Positions 15,749 through 23,794 of a stretch of DNA of 27,273 nt are shown here, piece after piece. The stretch spans positions 1-27,273 of the forward strand of contig JAPLEC010000456.1 of NCBI GenBank assembly GCA_026391515.1. The letters run 5' to 3'. This DNA comes from Bacteroidia bacterium (GTDB lineage Bacteria; Bacteroidota; Bacteroidia; Bacteroidales; VadinHA17). Positions within the stretch are counted from its first letter, which is position 1; each line of letters begins with the position of its first letter. Under the pieces are notes generated by a model. The model ran no database searches and was not told the origin of the DNA. It saw nothing but the letters and a program-made list of their open reading frames with translations. The translations under genes were made by a program, and so were the position numbers.

Positions 15749-17470
15749 TTACTTATCCTCCGGGGTTTTTATATCGCGGATATTTAACTGCAAATTTTTA
15801 TTTCCGCGGAATTCATTCATCTCTATGGAATAACATATGTCGAATGGACTTCCTTTTTTGATATATTCAAAATTATTGGCCAGATTAAAGGCAATAGCAG
15901 GTAGTGATTTCATCGTCTCTGTTTCCTGGCACAGATCCAGTTTCAGATGTTCTCCGCTTGAGCCTACCATACGACCGGTACCGGTGTCAAATACATTTCG
16001 CGAAATGAAGATGGGCGACATGTTTTCAGGTCCAAATGGTTGGAACTGGCTCATCACCCTGAAGAACTCTTCATTAATCTCTGAGAATGAAAGCTCTGTA
16101 TCTATAAAGACTCTGGGCAACAGCTGATCTTCAGTAATAGTGCTGTTCACATATTGTTCAAACCTTTCAATGAATGGCTGGATATTCTCTTTTTTCAGTG
16201 TAAGTCCTGCTGCAAACATATGTCCTCCAAAACTTTCAAGCAGATCGCTGCATGCTTCTATTGCCTGGTAAAGGTCATAGCCCTGAACTGATCGTGCGGA
16301 ACCTGTGGCAAAACCATTCGATTCGGTCAGGATGACTGTGGGTCTGTAATATGTTTCGATAAGACGGGAAGCAACAATACCGATAACACCTTTCTTCCAC
16401 GCAGGATTGTAGAGAACTGTGGTTTTGGCATTTCCAGTTCGCTGATCCTCCGAAATCATTCTCATTGCTTCGGTGGTAATCACTCGGTCGACATTTCTCC
16501 GTTCAATATTAAAATTATTTATCTCTTTGCTTATACAGGTTGCCAGCTTCGAATCATTTGCAATCAGAAGTTCAACTGCTTTGCTTCCGGTTTCCATCCT
16601 TCCGGCTGCATTTATTCTCGGACCGATTTTAAAAACAACATCCTCAACTGTTAATGTTCGAAAAACTTCTGCTTCCTTAATAATTTCTTTCAAACCTGTG
16701 CGTGGTGCCTCGTTCAGTTGTTTTAGTCCAAAATAAGCCATTACTCTGTTTTCACCTGTAATTGGGACTATATCAGATGCAATGCTTACAGCAACAAGAT
16801 CGAGGTAATGAGTAATGGAGCTGAAAGGAATACCCTGGATTTTTGAATAAGCATGAATGAGCTTAAAACCAACACCGCAGCCTGAAAGCTCTTTGTATGG
16901 ATAGCTGCAGCCCGGCTGCTTTGGATCAAGAACAGCAAGAGCCTTGGGTATCTCATCACCAGGATAATGATGATCACAGACGATCACATCAATACCTTTT
17001 GATCTCGCGTAACGGATTTTTTCAACTGCTTTAATTCCGCAATCCAGAGTAATAACGACTTTGCAATTATTTTCGGTAGCAAAATCTATTCCCTGGAAAG
17101 AAACCCCGTAACCTTCTTTATATCTGTTAGGTATATAATAATCAATATTGCTGTACTGTTCTTTCAGAAATGAATAGACAAGGGCTACTGCTGTTGTACC
17201 ATCAACATCATAATCGCCGTAAACAAGGATTTTTTCATTTTTCTTAATTGCTGTTGAAAGTCTGTCGACAGCAATATTCATGTCCTTCATCATGAATGGA
17301 TCATGAAGGTAATCGAGGCTTGGATTGAAAAATGTTTGAGCTTCTTCCTTACTGGTTATATTCCTTTGCACCATAAGGTTAGCCAATGATTCAGATACAT
17401 TAAGAGCTCCTGCAAGCTGTTTTACAACTGCACTATCTCCCCTTTCCTTTGTAACCCATCGCTTTTCCAT
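15749..17470 (-). CDS. recJ: Single-stranded-DNA-specific exonuclease RecJ
   Basis: A 573-residue 5'-3' exonuclease of the DHH family used in recombination and mismatch or base-excision repair. Motif I is GDYDVDG (85-91), motif II LDCG (near Asp143), motif III DHH (166-168), then GRINAAGRM and GSARS, and the DHHA1 domain has SFGGHMFAAG. The C-terminal OB-type region is present. Length is typical of the Bacteroidota form. Its ATG overlaps the lipB TGA by one base (TGATG), so it is translated with the lipoate genes although unrelated in function. Confidence 0.95.
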   Translation of the reverse strand: MEKRWVTKERGDSAVVKQLAGALNVSESLANLMVQRNITSKEEAQTFFNPSLDYLHDPFMMKDMNIAVDRLSTAIKKNEKILVYGDYDVDGTTAVALVYSFLKEQYSNIDYYIPNRYKEGYGVSFQGIDFATENNCKVVITLDCGIKAVEKIRYARSKGIDVIVCDHHYPGDEIPKALAVLDPKQPGCSYPYKELSGCGVGFKLIHAYSKIQGIPFSSITHYLDLVAVSIASDIVPITGENRVMAYFGLKQLNEAPRTGLKEIIKEAEVFRTLTVEDVVFKIGPRINAAGRMETGSKAVELLIANDSKLATCISKEINNFNIERRNVDRVITTEAMRMISEDQRTGNAKTTVLYNPAWKKGVIGIVASRLIETYYRPTVILTESNGFATGSARSVQGYDLYQAIEACSDLLESFGGHMFAAGLTLKKENIQPFIERFEQYVNSTITEDQLLPRVFIDTELSFSEINEEFFRVMSQFQPFGPENMSPIFISRNVFDTGTGRMVGSSGEHLKLDLCQETETMKSLPAIAFNLANNFEYIKKGSPFDICYSIEMNEFRGNKNLQLNIRDIKTPEDK

Positions 17471-18186
17471 CAGCTTGCTATTTTAGTCCATTCGATGTCA
17501 AAAATATCAGTGAATCTTTTCCTGATAATGTTTTTTACCTTATTAATATCCTGCTTTTTCCCCAGTTCTTTTTCCAGGGAAGTAACTCCTTTATCTGAGA
17601 ATCCACAGGGATTTATATAATTAAAATATGTGAGGTCAGTGTTTACATTTAATGCAAATCCATGCATAGTCACATATTTGCTTGCTTTAACTCCGATTGC
17701 ACAAACCTTTCTTGCCTTTCCGTTAATTTCAGGATCGAGCCAGACACCGGTTCCTCCTTCAAGTCTCGAGCCTTTTAATCCAAACTCATTAATTGTTTTA
17801 ATTATTATTTCTTCCAGCCGAAAAATATATTGCTTCAGTCCTATTTTAATAATTTCAAGATCAAAAATCGGATAGCCTACTATCTGTCCCGGACCATGAT
17901 AGGTTATATCGCCGCCTCTGTCAATTTTGTAAAATTTAGCACCATTTGCCTGCATCTGAATAAAATCAATAAGAAGATTGTTTTCAGAACCGCTTTTACC
18001 CAGAGTATAGACATGAGGGTGTTCAACAAAGATGAGTGTTCCGGGTTTATAATTTTCTCCTGTTTTGTTTAAACTTTCTCCTTCCCTTTTTTTATCTACA
18101 AGCTCTTTAAAGATTGCAGCCTGGTAATCCCAGGTCTCTTTATAATCTTTCAGGCCAATGTCCTCATATTTAACATTATAGCTCAA
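17470..18186 (-). CDS. lipB: Octanoyl-[acyl-carrier-protein]:protein N-octanoyltransferase
   Basis: A 238-residue LipB that moves octanoate from acyl carrier protein to lipoyl domains, the first step of lipoyl synthesis. RGGDITYHGPGQ is at 90-101, the catalytic lysine region is KVCAIGVKAS (Lys160), and the catalytic cysteine is Cys194 in INPCGF. It is adjacent to lipA (39-base gap), which adds the sulfurs, so the complete de novo route is encoded here. The stop overlaps the recJ start. Confidence 0.95.
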   Translation of the reverse strand: MSYNVKYEDIGLKDYKETWDYQAAIFKELVDKKREGESLNKTGENYKPGTLIFVEHPHVYTLGKSGSENNLLIDFIQMQANGAKFYKIDRGGDITYHGPGQIVGYPIFDLEIIKIGLKQYIFRLEEIIIKTINEFGLKGSRLEGGTGVWLDPEINGKARKVCAIGVKASKYVTMHGFALNVNTDLTYFNYINPCGFSDKGVTSLEKELGKKQDINKVKNIIRKRFTDIFDIEWTKIAS

Positions 18187-18225
18187 TTTTACAATTCTCT
18201 TTTTACCGTCACAATATAGTTATAA

Positions 18226-19080
18226 TTATCCAGCTGCGATATGTTTCTCTGCATGAAAAGAGGAACGTACAAGAGGATTGCACTCAACAAATTTAAAACC
18301 TCTGGTAATCGCTGATTGTCTGTACTTTTCGAACTTTTCAGGAGTTACATATTCAACGACTTCCATATGCTCAGGTGAAGGTTTCAGGTATTGTCCGATT
18401 GTTAAAATTTTGCATCCGGCAAGAACAAGATCATCCATCGTTTCAAGCACTTCATTATCACTTTCCCCTAGTCCGATCATTAAACCCGACTTTACAATCT
18501 TACCCTTACCGGATATATATTTAATAATGTCAAGACTTCTTTCGTATTTTGCTTTTGTTCTGATCATAGGTGTTAAACGCCGGACAGTCTCAATATTATG
18601 GGATATCACATCCGGTCCCGCATCAATTATCTTCTGAATATTTTCAGGTTTACCATCAAAATCGGGAATAAGGCTTTCAATAGTTAAAGCCGGGTTCACA
18701 CGTTTAATAGTACTTATCACTTCCGACCAGAATCCGGCGCCTCCATCCGAAAGATCATCACGATCAACAGAAGTTATGACGCAATGTTTTAGTTTTAAAA
18801 TTTTTACTGATTCCGCAAGCCGCAATGGTTCATCCGGATCAGGGGGAAAAGGCTTCCCGGTTTTAACAGCGCAGAATTTACAGGACCTCGTGCATATATC
18901 ACCCAAAATCATAAAAGTAGCGGTTCCTGCATTCCAGCATTCACCTATATTCGGGCAATTTCCGCTGATACAGATAGTATGAAGATGATAATTTTCAACC
19001 AGGTGTTTTATTCTCGAATAATTTTCCCCGCTTGCCCTCTGCATCTTAAGCCATTTCGGTAATCTTCTCCCCTTTTCCAT
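18226..19080 (-). CDS. lipA: Lipoyl synthase (radical SAM)
   Basis: A 284-residue radical SAM enzyme inserting two sulfur atoms into octanoyl-lipoyl domains. The auxiliary [4Fe-4S] cluster cysteines are Cys37, Cys42 and Cys48, the radical SAM cluster CTRSCKFC uses Cys63, Cys67 and Cys70, and the C-terminal RSSFHA supplies the serine ligand of the auxiliary cluster. It is first in lipA-lipB-recJ. TACCTTTA on the minus strand (19106-19099) is a one-mismatch -7 element, and a CTCTGTG repeat begins just upstream of it. Confidence 0.96.
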   Translation of the reverse strand: MEKGRRLPKWLKMQRASGENYSRIKHLVENYHLHTICISGNCPNIGECWNAGTATFMILGDICTRSCKFCAVKTGKPFPPDPDEPLRLAESVKILKLKHCVITSVDRDDLSDGGAGFWSEVISTIKRVNPALTIESLIPDFDGKPENIQKIIDAGPDVISHNIETVRRLTPMIRTKAKYERSLDIIKYISGKGKIVKSGLMIGLGESDNEVLETMDDLVLAGCKILTIGQYLKPSPEHMEVVEYVTPEKFEKYRQSAITRGFKFVECNPLVRSSFHAEKHIAAG

Positions 19081-19111
19081 AAATAGATTCTGAACGCATA
19101 AAGGTATAAAA

Positions 19112-19283
19112 CTCTGTGGTTCTCTGTGCTTCCTTTGTCGATTCTTAACCCTTCCTCCGTCTCCTTCCCTTAAGCATAATGGAAGGAGTGAAAATCCTGA
19201 ATATCTGATAATTACTCCCCTTTCCTTAGACTTAAGGGAAGGGGTTGGGGGATGGGTTTTAATTAAGACAGAGTTACACAGAG
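19112..19283. repeat. Composite repeat: CTCTGTG arms enclosing the palindromic element
   Basis: The left arm (19112-19141) holds three 10-base units beginning CTCTGTGGTT. The right arm (19267-19283) is the facing word pair ending ACACAGAG. Between them sits copy 2 of the double palindrome (19145-19262) and almost nothing else. This fills the lipA-fucI divergent gap up to the fucI promoter. The nesting looks like one element inserted in the centre of another. Confidence 0.65.
19145..19262. repeat. Double-nested palindromic element, copy 2
   Basis: Same plan as the copy at 10271: it opens TTAACCCTTCC, closes with GGGATGGGTTTTAA, has an inner facing pair, and shares the central ATCTGA-n-AATT-n-CTCCCC stretch. 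The copies are clearly homologous but diverged by roughly a quarter of positions as judged by eye, with some arm pairing degraded here. Confidence 0.72.
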
Positions 19284-19296
19284 ATATAAAAAAGAT

Positions 19297-19304
19297 TATA
19301 TTTG
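19297..19304 (+). promoter_or_regulatory. -7 element of fucI
   Basis: TATATTTG matches TAnnTTTG exactly and lies 40 bases before the fucI ATG, giving a leader of about 33 bases. The composite repeat ends 13 bases upstream, so the -33 region falls inside the repeat arm; no clear TTTG is seen there. Confidence 0.6.
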
Positions 19305-19343
19305 TTTTGAAAGAAAAATAATTAACAAATTAAAAATATTACC

Positions 19344-21146
19344 ATGACAAATGATGAATTAAAACTAAGTCGTAATTATCAGACAGTTATAGGTGATTTT
19401 CCTAAGGTCGGGATACGTCCGACAATTGATGGCCGCGAGCGCGGTGTCAGAGAGTCTCTGGAAAAACAGACTATGGGCATGGCCAGGCTGGCAGCAAATT
19501 TTATTACCAAAAATCTGAAATATCCCAATGGCAAACCTGTTGAATGTGTTGTTTCTGATACCTGTATCGGTGGAGTTGCTGAAGCAGCTTCATGTGCTGA
19601 AAAATTTAAAAAACGTGGCGTCGGAGTCAGTCTGACTGTTACGCCTTGCTGGTGCTATGGCAGCGAAACGATCGACATGGATACAGAGATGCCAAAAGCA
19701 ATCTGGGGCTTTAACGGTACAGAACGGCCTGGTGCAGTTTACCTTGCAGCAGCACTTGCCGGACATACAATGAAAGGTTTGCCGGCATTCGGAATTTACG
19801 GACATGATGTCCAGGATGCCGGAGATCAGACAATTCCGGATGATGTAAGTGAGAAAATTCTGAGATTTGTAAAAGCAGGTCTGGCAGCTTCCTATATGAA
19901 AGGGAAATCTTATCTCTCCATGGGTTCAGTTTCCATGGGTATTGCAGGATCGATAGTAAGGGAAGATTTCTTCCAGGAATATCTCGGAATGCGCAATGAA
20001 TATGTTGATATGAGCGAATTTAACAGGAGGCTGAATGAAAATATTTATGATAAAGAGGAATTCAAGAAAGCACTGGCGTGGACAAAAAAATATTGTAAGG
20101 AAGGTAAGGATCTGAATGTAAAACCCAAATCGAGAGCACGCAAAGATGAGGAGTGGGAAATAGTTGTGAAAATGACTATGATTGCCAGGGATCTGATGGT
20201 CGGAAATCCAAGGCTTAAAAAGTACGGATTTGGTGAAGAGTCGCACGGTCATAATGCAATTCTTGCCGGTTTCCAGGGACAGAGACAGTGGACAGATCAC
20301 ACTCCCAACGGCGATTTTCTTGAAGCTTTACTTTGCTCCTCTTTTGACTGGAACGGAATTCGTCCACCGTATCTTGTTGCTACAGAGAATGATGCAATGA
20401 ATGGAGTCCCGATGCTGTTTGGTTACCTTCTTAGCAATACAGCCCAGATGTTTTCAGATATCCGGACGTACTGGAGTCCCGAAGCAATAAAAAGAGTTAC
20501 AAAAATCAAACCTGCCGGACTGGCTTCAAACGGGGTGATTCACCTTATTAATTCAGGCGCTTCTGCACTTGATTTTTCAGGCAGACAAACAAGTAAAGGA
20601 GAATCATGTATCAAACCATACTGGGAAATTACATCGAAAGATGCTGCCGAATGCCTCAAAGCAACAAAGTGGGAACCTGCTAATATAGGGTATTTCAGAG
20701 GTGGCGGCTTCTCTTCACAATTCAATACAAAAGGAATTATGCCTTTGACAATTTCGAGAGTTAACCTCGTGAAAGGTCTCGGACCAGTACTGCAGCTTGC
20801 TGAAGGCTGGACAGTTGAGCTTCCGGAAAAAATGCATAAGATACTGACCGACAGAACCGACCCGACATGGCCGACAACATGGTTCACTCCGAGGCTTACA
20901 GGAAAAGGAGCCTTTGCTGATGTTTATTCAGTAATGGCTAACTGGGGAGCAAATCACTCAGCTTCAAGCTATGGACACATAGGAGCTGATCTGATCTCAC
21001 TGGCATCGATATTGAGAATCCCTGTTTGTATGCACAACCTTCCTGAAGACAAGATCTTCCGTCCAAGCTCCTGGAATGCATTTGGAATGGATAAAGAAGG
21101 ATCGGACTACAGGGCATGCCGGAATTATGGAGCATTATATAAATAA
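19344..21146 (+). CDS. fucI: L-fucose isomerase
   Basis: A 600-residue enzyme converting L-fucose to L-fuculose (also D-arabinose to D-ribulose), Mn-dependent and cytoplasmic. The metal/catalytic residues align by motif with the E. coli enzyme: Glu348 in ATEND, Asp372 in SDIRTYW and His538 in ANHSASSYGH. The N-terminus KVGIRPTIDGRERGVRESLE is diagnostic. fucK follows after two small membrane proteins; no aldolase (fucA) or permease is in the window. Its TAA stop lies inside the first unit of an 8-base-period repeat array. The stretch MGSVSMGIAGS around 193-203 is also conserved. Confidence 0.96.
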   Translation: MTNDELKLSRNYQTVIGDFPKVGIRPTIDGRERGVRESLEKQTMGMARLAANFITKNLKYPNGKPVECVVSDTCIGGVAEAASCAEKFKKRGVGVSLTVTPCWCYGSETIDMDTEMPKAIWGFNGTERPGAVYLAAALAGHTMKGLPAFGIYGHDVQDAGDQTIPDDVSEKILRFVKAGLAASYMKGKSYLSMGSVSMGIAGSIVREDFFQEYLGMRNEYVDMSEFNRRLNENIYDKEEFKKALAWTKKYCKEGKDLNVKPKSRARKDEEWEIVVKMTMIARDLMVGNPRLKKYGFGEESHGHNAILAGFQGQRQWTDHTPNGDFLEALLCSSFDWNGIRPPYLVATENDAMNGVPMLFGYLLSNTAQMFSDIRTYWSPEAIKRVTKIKPAGLASNGVIHLINSGASALDFSGRQTSKGESCIKPYWEITSKDAAECLKATKWEPANIGYFRGGGFSSQFNTKGIMPLTISRVNLVKGLGPVLQLAEGWTVELPEKMHKILTDRTDPTWPTTWFTPRLTGKGAFADVYSVMANWGANHSASSYGHIGADLISLASILRIPVCMHNLPEDKIFRPSSWNAFGMDKEGSDYRACRNYGALYK

Positions 21147-21206
21147 AGGCGTAAAGGCGTAAAGGCATTAAGGCATTAAGGCATTTAGGCTTTAGGGTGT
21201 AAAGGT
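21143..21206 (+). repeat. 8-base-period array (GTAAAGGC family) starting in the fucI stop codon
   Basis: Eight consecutive 8-base units, 64 bases with no gap or slip. Consensus GTAAAGGC; the first is ATAAAGGC, units two and three are exact, four and five are ATTAAGGC, and the rest vary at one to four positions. The TAA of unit one is the fucI stop codon. Related arrays lie after fucK (reverse orientation) and lysS. Confidence 0.8.
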
Positions 21207-21258
21207 GTTATTTAAGTAATATTAAACTATTTATTATCAATCTTTTAATAATGTCACT

Positions 21259-21696
21259 ATGGAAAATATTCCCGGAATCAGAAAAATTGAGCTTGAAGAG
21301 GAGGCACTGAAAGATCTCGACACAACCCGTAAATGGTCTATGTTTCTGGCCATTCTCGGTTTTATCCTTATCGGAATTCTGGTTATTGGCAGTGTCATTG
21401 CCGGTGTTAACCTGTCTAAAGCTATTTCTCGGTCAGGAGGAGTGCTCGGAATGAAGGAAATACTTGTCTCCCTTTCCATTCTTGTATTTGCAGTAATCTA
21501 CTTTTTTCCTGTTTTTAACCTGTATCGTTTTTCAAAGTATACATCTAATGCTGTTAAATCGCTTGATAAACAGGAAATTCAAAAAGCCTTTAAGTGCTTA
21601 AGGAAATACTATGTCTATATCGGGATACTGGCAATAATCGCCCTGGTAGTTTATACCATTTTACTTATAGTAGTAGGAGTGTCGGGATTAATCTAG
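21259..21696 (+). CDS. Small membrane protein, DUF5362-like, paralogue 1
   Basis: 145 residues with a charged amphipathic N-terminus (MENIPGIRKIELEEEALKDL) and three predicted membrane segments at about 29-50, 74-95 and 120-143. A conserved soluble loop between the second and third (SKYTSNAVKSLDKQEIQKAF) resembles the DUF5362 family of Bacteroidota; that assignment is from memory of the pattern and function is unknown. It is followed by a close paralogue at 21834. Position between fucI and fucK does not by itself imply a role in fucose use. Confidence 0.65.
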   Translation: MENIPGIRKIELEEEALKDLDTTRKWSMFLAILGFILIGILVIGSVIAGVNLSKAISRSGGVLGMKEILVSLSILVFAVIYFFPVFNLYRFSKYTSNAVKSLDKQEIQKAFKCLRKYYVYIGILAIIALVVYTILLIVVGVSGLI

Positions 21697-21728
21697 AAGG
21701 ACCCCGGAATAGGGTTATAACACGTATT

Positions 21729-21759
21729 ACCTGAGGTTTCTCTCAGAACAGGTTTTTTT
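21729..21759 (+). terminator. Possible terminator between the two paralogues
   Basis: ACCTG (21729-21733) and CAGGT (21749-21753) can pair around a 15-base loop that holds a nested CTGAG/CTCAG alternative, followed directly by a run of seven T. The stem is short, so support is moderate. Confidence 0.45.
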
Positions 21760-21833
21760 CAGACGTGAGATGGAAGTATAATGACTTATTATTTTAATTA
21801 CTATTTTAATTTTTGTCTTTAAAAAAACAGATT

Positions 21834-22292
21834 ATGGAAAACATTCCCGGAATCAAAAAAATTGAGCTTGAAGAGGAGGCTCTGAAAGATCTCGACAAAA
21901 CCCGTAAATGGTCTATGTTTCTGGCCATTCTCGGTTTTATTTTTACAGGAATTATGCTAATTGGTGGTCTCATTACCAGTCTTTTTTTAACAGTATTTAA
22001 AACTGAACATGCGTTATTCGGGGTGACAGAGCTATTAGTAATCGTCGGAATTCTGGTATTTGTTCTGATTTATTTCTTCCCTATGCTTTACCTGTTTCGT
22101 TTTTCAAAGCATACATCCAATGCTGTTGAATCTCTTGATAAACACGAAATACAAAAAGCATTTAAATACCTGAAGAAATATTATGTGTATATAGGAATTC
22201 TAACAATTGTTGCACTAGCAGGATTTTTAGTTTCAACGTTCATAGCTATAGGGTCTGCAGTATTTATGAAAGGTCTCGGAACAGGGATATAA
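21834..22292 (+). CDS. Small membrane protein, DUF5362-like, paralogue 2
   Basis: 152 residues from the ATG at 21834; a TTG start at 21813 would add seven residues but the ATG matches the start of paralogue 1. It has the same N-terminus (MENIPGIKKIELEEEALKDL), three membrane segments and the SKHTSNAVESLDKHEIQKAF loop. The first 107 bases differ from paralogue 1 at only four positions, whereas the middle is much more diverged. Function unknown. Confidence 0.65.
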   Translation: MENIPGIKKIELEEEALKDLDKTRKWSMFLAILGFIFTGIMLIGGLITSLFLTVFKTEHALFGVTELLVIVGILVFVLIYFFPMLYLFRFSKHTSNAVESLDKHEIQKAFKYLKKYYVYIGILTIVALAGFLVSTFIAIGSAVFMKGLGTGI

Positions 22293-22333
22293 CAATTAAA
22301 AAATGTTACTTTAATTTTTAGTTATATTATTTT

Positions 22334-23752
22334 ATGCCAGGAGGAGATATTGTAATTGTATTTGATTGCGGTGCAACCAATGTAAGGGTAATTGCTATTA
22401 ACAGCCGGGGTGCTATAATTGCCTCAGAATCATTACCCAATAATACAAAGCCTGATCCTTTTTTCCCATCGTACCGGATATGGGATGTAAATGAGATCTG
22501 GCATAAGATGTGTCAGGCTTGTAAAAAAGTCATAAACCAGGTCAATAGAAAAAATATTATAGGAATTACCGCCACTACATTTGGTGTGGACGGAACACTC
22601 TTTGACAAATCAGGAAAGATGCTTTATCCGGTGATATCATGGCAGTGCGAGAGGACCGCTCCTATAATGTCGAACATAGGAAAATATATTCCTCTCTCCG
22701 ATCTGTACAAAGAGTGCGGCGTTCTTCCCTTTACTTTCAACACAATCAATAAGCTTATCTGGTTTGCAGAAAACAAACCGGAGCTGATTGAGAAAAGTCA
22801 CAGGTTCCTTTTCATGCCTTCAATCTTTACATTTCTGCTTACGGGTGAAATGGTCAATGATACAACCATGGCAGGAACCTCAATGATAACGAGCCTTTCA
22901 ACACGTAAGCTGTCAAAATCGATTCTAAACAAGATCGGCTTCCCGGAAGACAAATTCGGAGAGATAGCAGAAACAGGTACAATTATTGGCAAGGTTAATC
23001 AATTTGCTTCTTCAGCAACTGATATACCTCAGGGAATACCCGTAGTTGCTACAGGACATGATACCCAGTTTGCAATTTTCGGCTCAGGGGCTGAAAAAAA
23101 TCAGCCTGTTCTCAGCTCCGGAACATGGGAAATTCTTATGGTACGTTCTGAAGGATATAAATCCGGAAAAGAACAGCTTGCTATGTCAATCACCACTGAA
23201 CTTGATTCTCAGCCTGGATTATATAATATTGGTAATCAATGGATTGCATCTGGTGTTCTTGAATGGGCAAGAAGAAATCTTTACGGCGATGTTAAAGAAG
23301 ATGTTTATGAAGTAATGATTTCCGGTGCTGAAAAGGTTCCTTCCGGTTCAAAAGGAGTTAAGGTTGTACCGAAATTCTATGAAGAGCTTAAAGGCAAGCC
23401 GGGCGGTCAGATTCTTGGACTTACAATGGAGACCACGCGCGATGAGATTTACCGTGCAATACTTGAAGCTCTTTCAGAAAGACTGGTAGAAGGAAAAACT
23501 GCTCTGGAAAAAGCCGGAGGATTTAAGACTGAAAGTATCCTTTGTGTTGGAGGTGGTTCAAAAAACAGATTATGGAACAAGCTTAGAGCCAGCTATTCAG
23601 GAGTGCCTGTAAAAGTCATTGACCAGAAAGAGACTACCGTTCTGGGAGCATCACTTTTCGTTCAGTCAGCATGCGGTAATGCCTCATCACCGGAAGAGGC
23701 AAGATCGGTGATTGATTATAAAACGGAAATTATAAAACCTATATCACATTGA
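22334..23752 (+). CDS. fucK: L-fuculokinase
   Basis: A 472-residue FGGY-family sugar kinase phosphorylating L-fuculose to L-fuculose 1-phosphate. FDCGATNVR at about 9-17 and TTFGVDGTLFDK are the N-terminal phosphate/sugar motifs, GHDTQFAIFGSGAEKNQPVL and SSGTWEILMVRS match fuculokinase rather than rhamnulokinase or xylulokinase, and CVGGGSKNRLWNK is the C-terminal ATP-binding motif. It follows fucI functionally, with the two small membrane proteins in between. An AGGAGG lies just inside the coding start (22341-22346) and probably has no role. The TGA is followed at once by a reverse-oriented 8-base-period array. Confidence 0.93.
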   Translation: MPGGDIVIVFDCGATNVRVIAINSRGAIIASESLPNNTKPDPFFPSYRIWDVNEIWHKMCQACKKVINQVNRKNIIGITATTFGVDGTLFDKSGKMLYPVISWQCERTAPIMSNIGKYIPLSDLYKECGVLPFTFNTINKLIWFAENKPELIEKSHRFLFMPSIFTFLLTGEMVNDTTMAGTSMITSLSTRKLSKSILNKIGFPEDKFGEIAETGTIIGKVNQFASSATDIPQGIPVVATGHDTQFAIFGSGAEKNQPVLSSGTWEILMVRSEGYKSGKEQLAMSITTELDSQPGLYNIGNQWIASGVLEWARRNLYGDVKEDVYEVMISGAEKVPSGSKGVKVVPKFYEELKGKPGGQILGLTMETTRDEIYRAILEALSERLVEGKTALEKAGGFKTESILCVGGGSKNRLWNKLRASYSGVPVKVIDQKETTVLGASLFVQSACGNASSPEEARSVIDYKTEIIKPISH

Positions 23753-23792
23753 GCCTCTGCGCCGTTACGCCTTTGAGCCGTTAAACCTTTTA
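23753..23792 (-). repeat. 8-base-period array, reverse orientation, between fucK and dat
   Basis: Five 8-base units fill the whole fucK-dat gap, from the base after the fucK TGA to two bases before the dat ATG. Read on the minus strand the units include GTAACGGC, TCAAAGGC and GCAGAGGC, the same family as the arrays after fucI and lysS. No slip in period. Confidence 0.75.
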
Positions 23793-23794
23793 AT

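Noticed and set aside
19590..20300. Minus-strand open frames inside fucI
   Set aside because: They are shadows of a well-supported gene, with no family features.
22341..22346. AGGAGG as a ribosome binding site for a later fucK start
   Set aside because: No suitable start codon follows before the conserved FDCGATN motif, so it is coding sequence.
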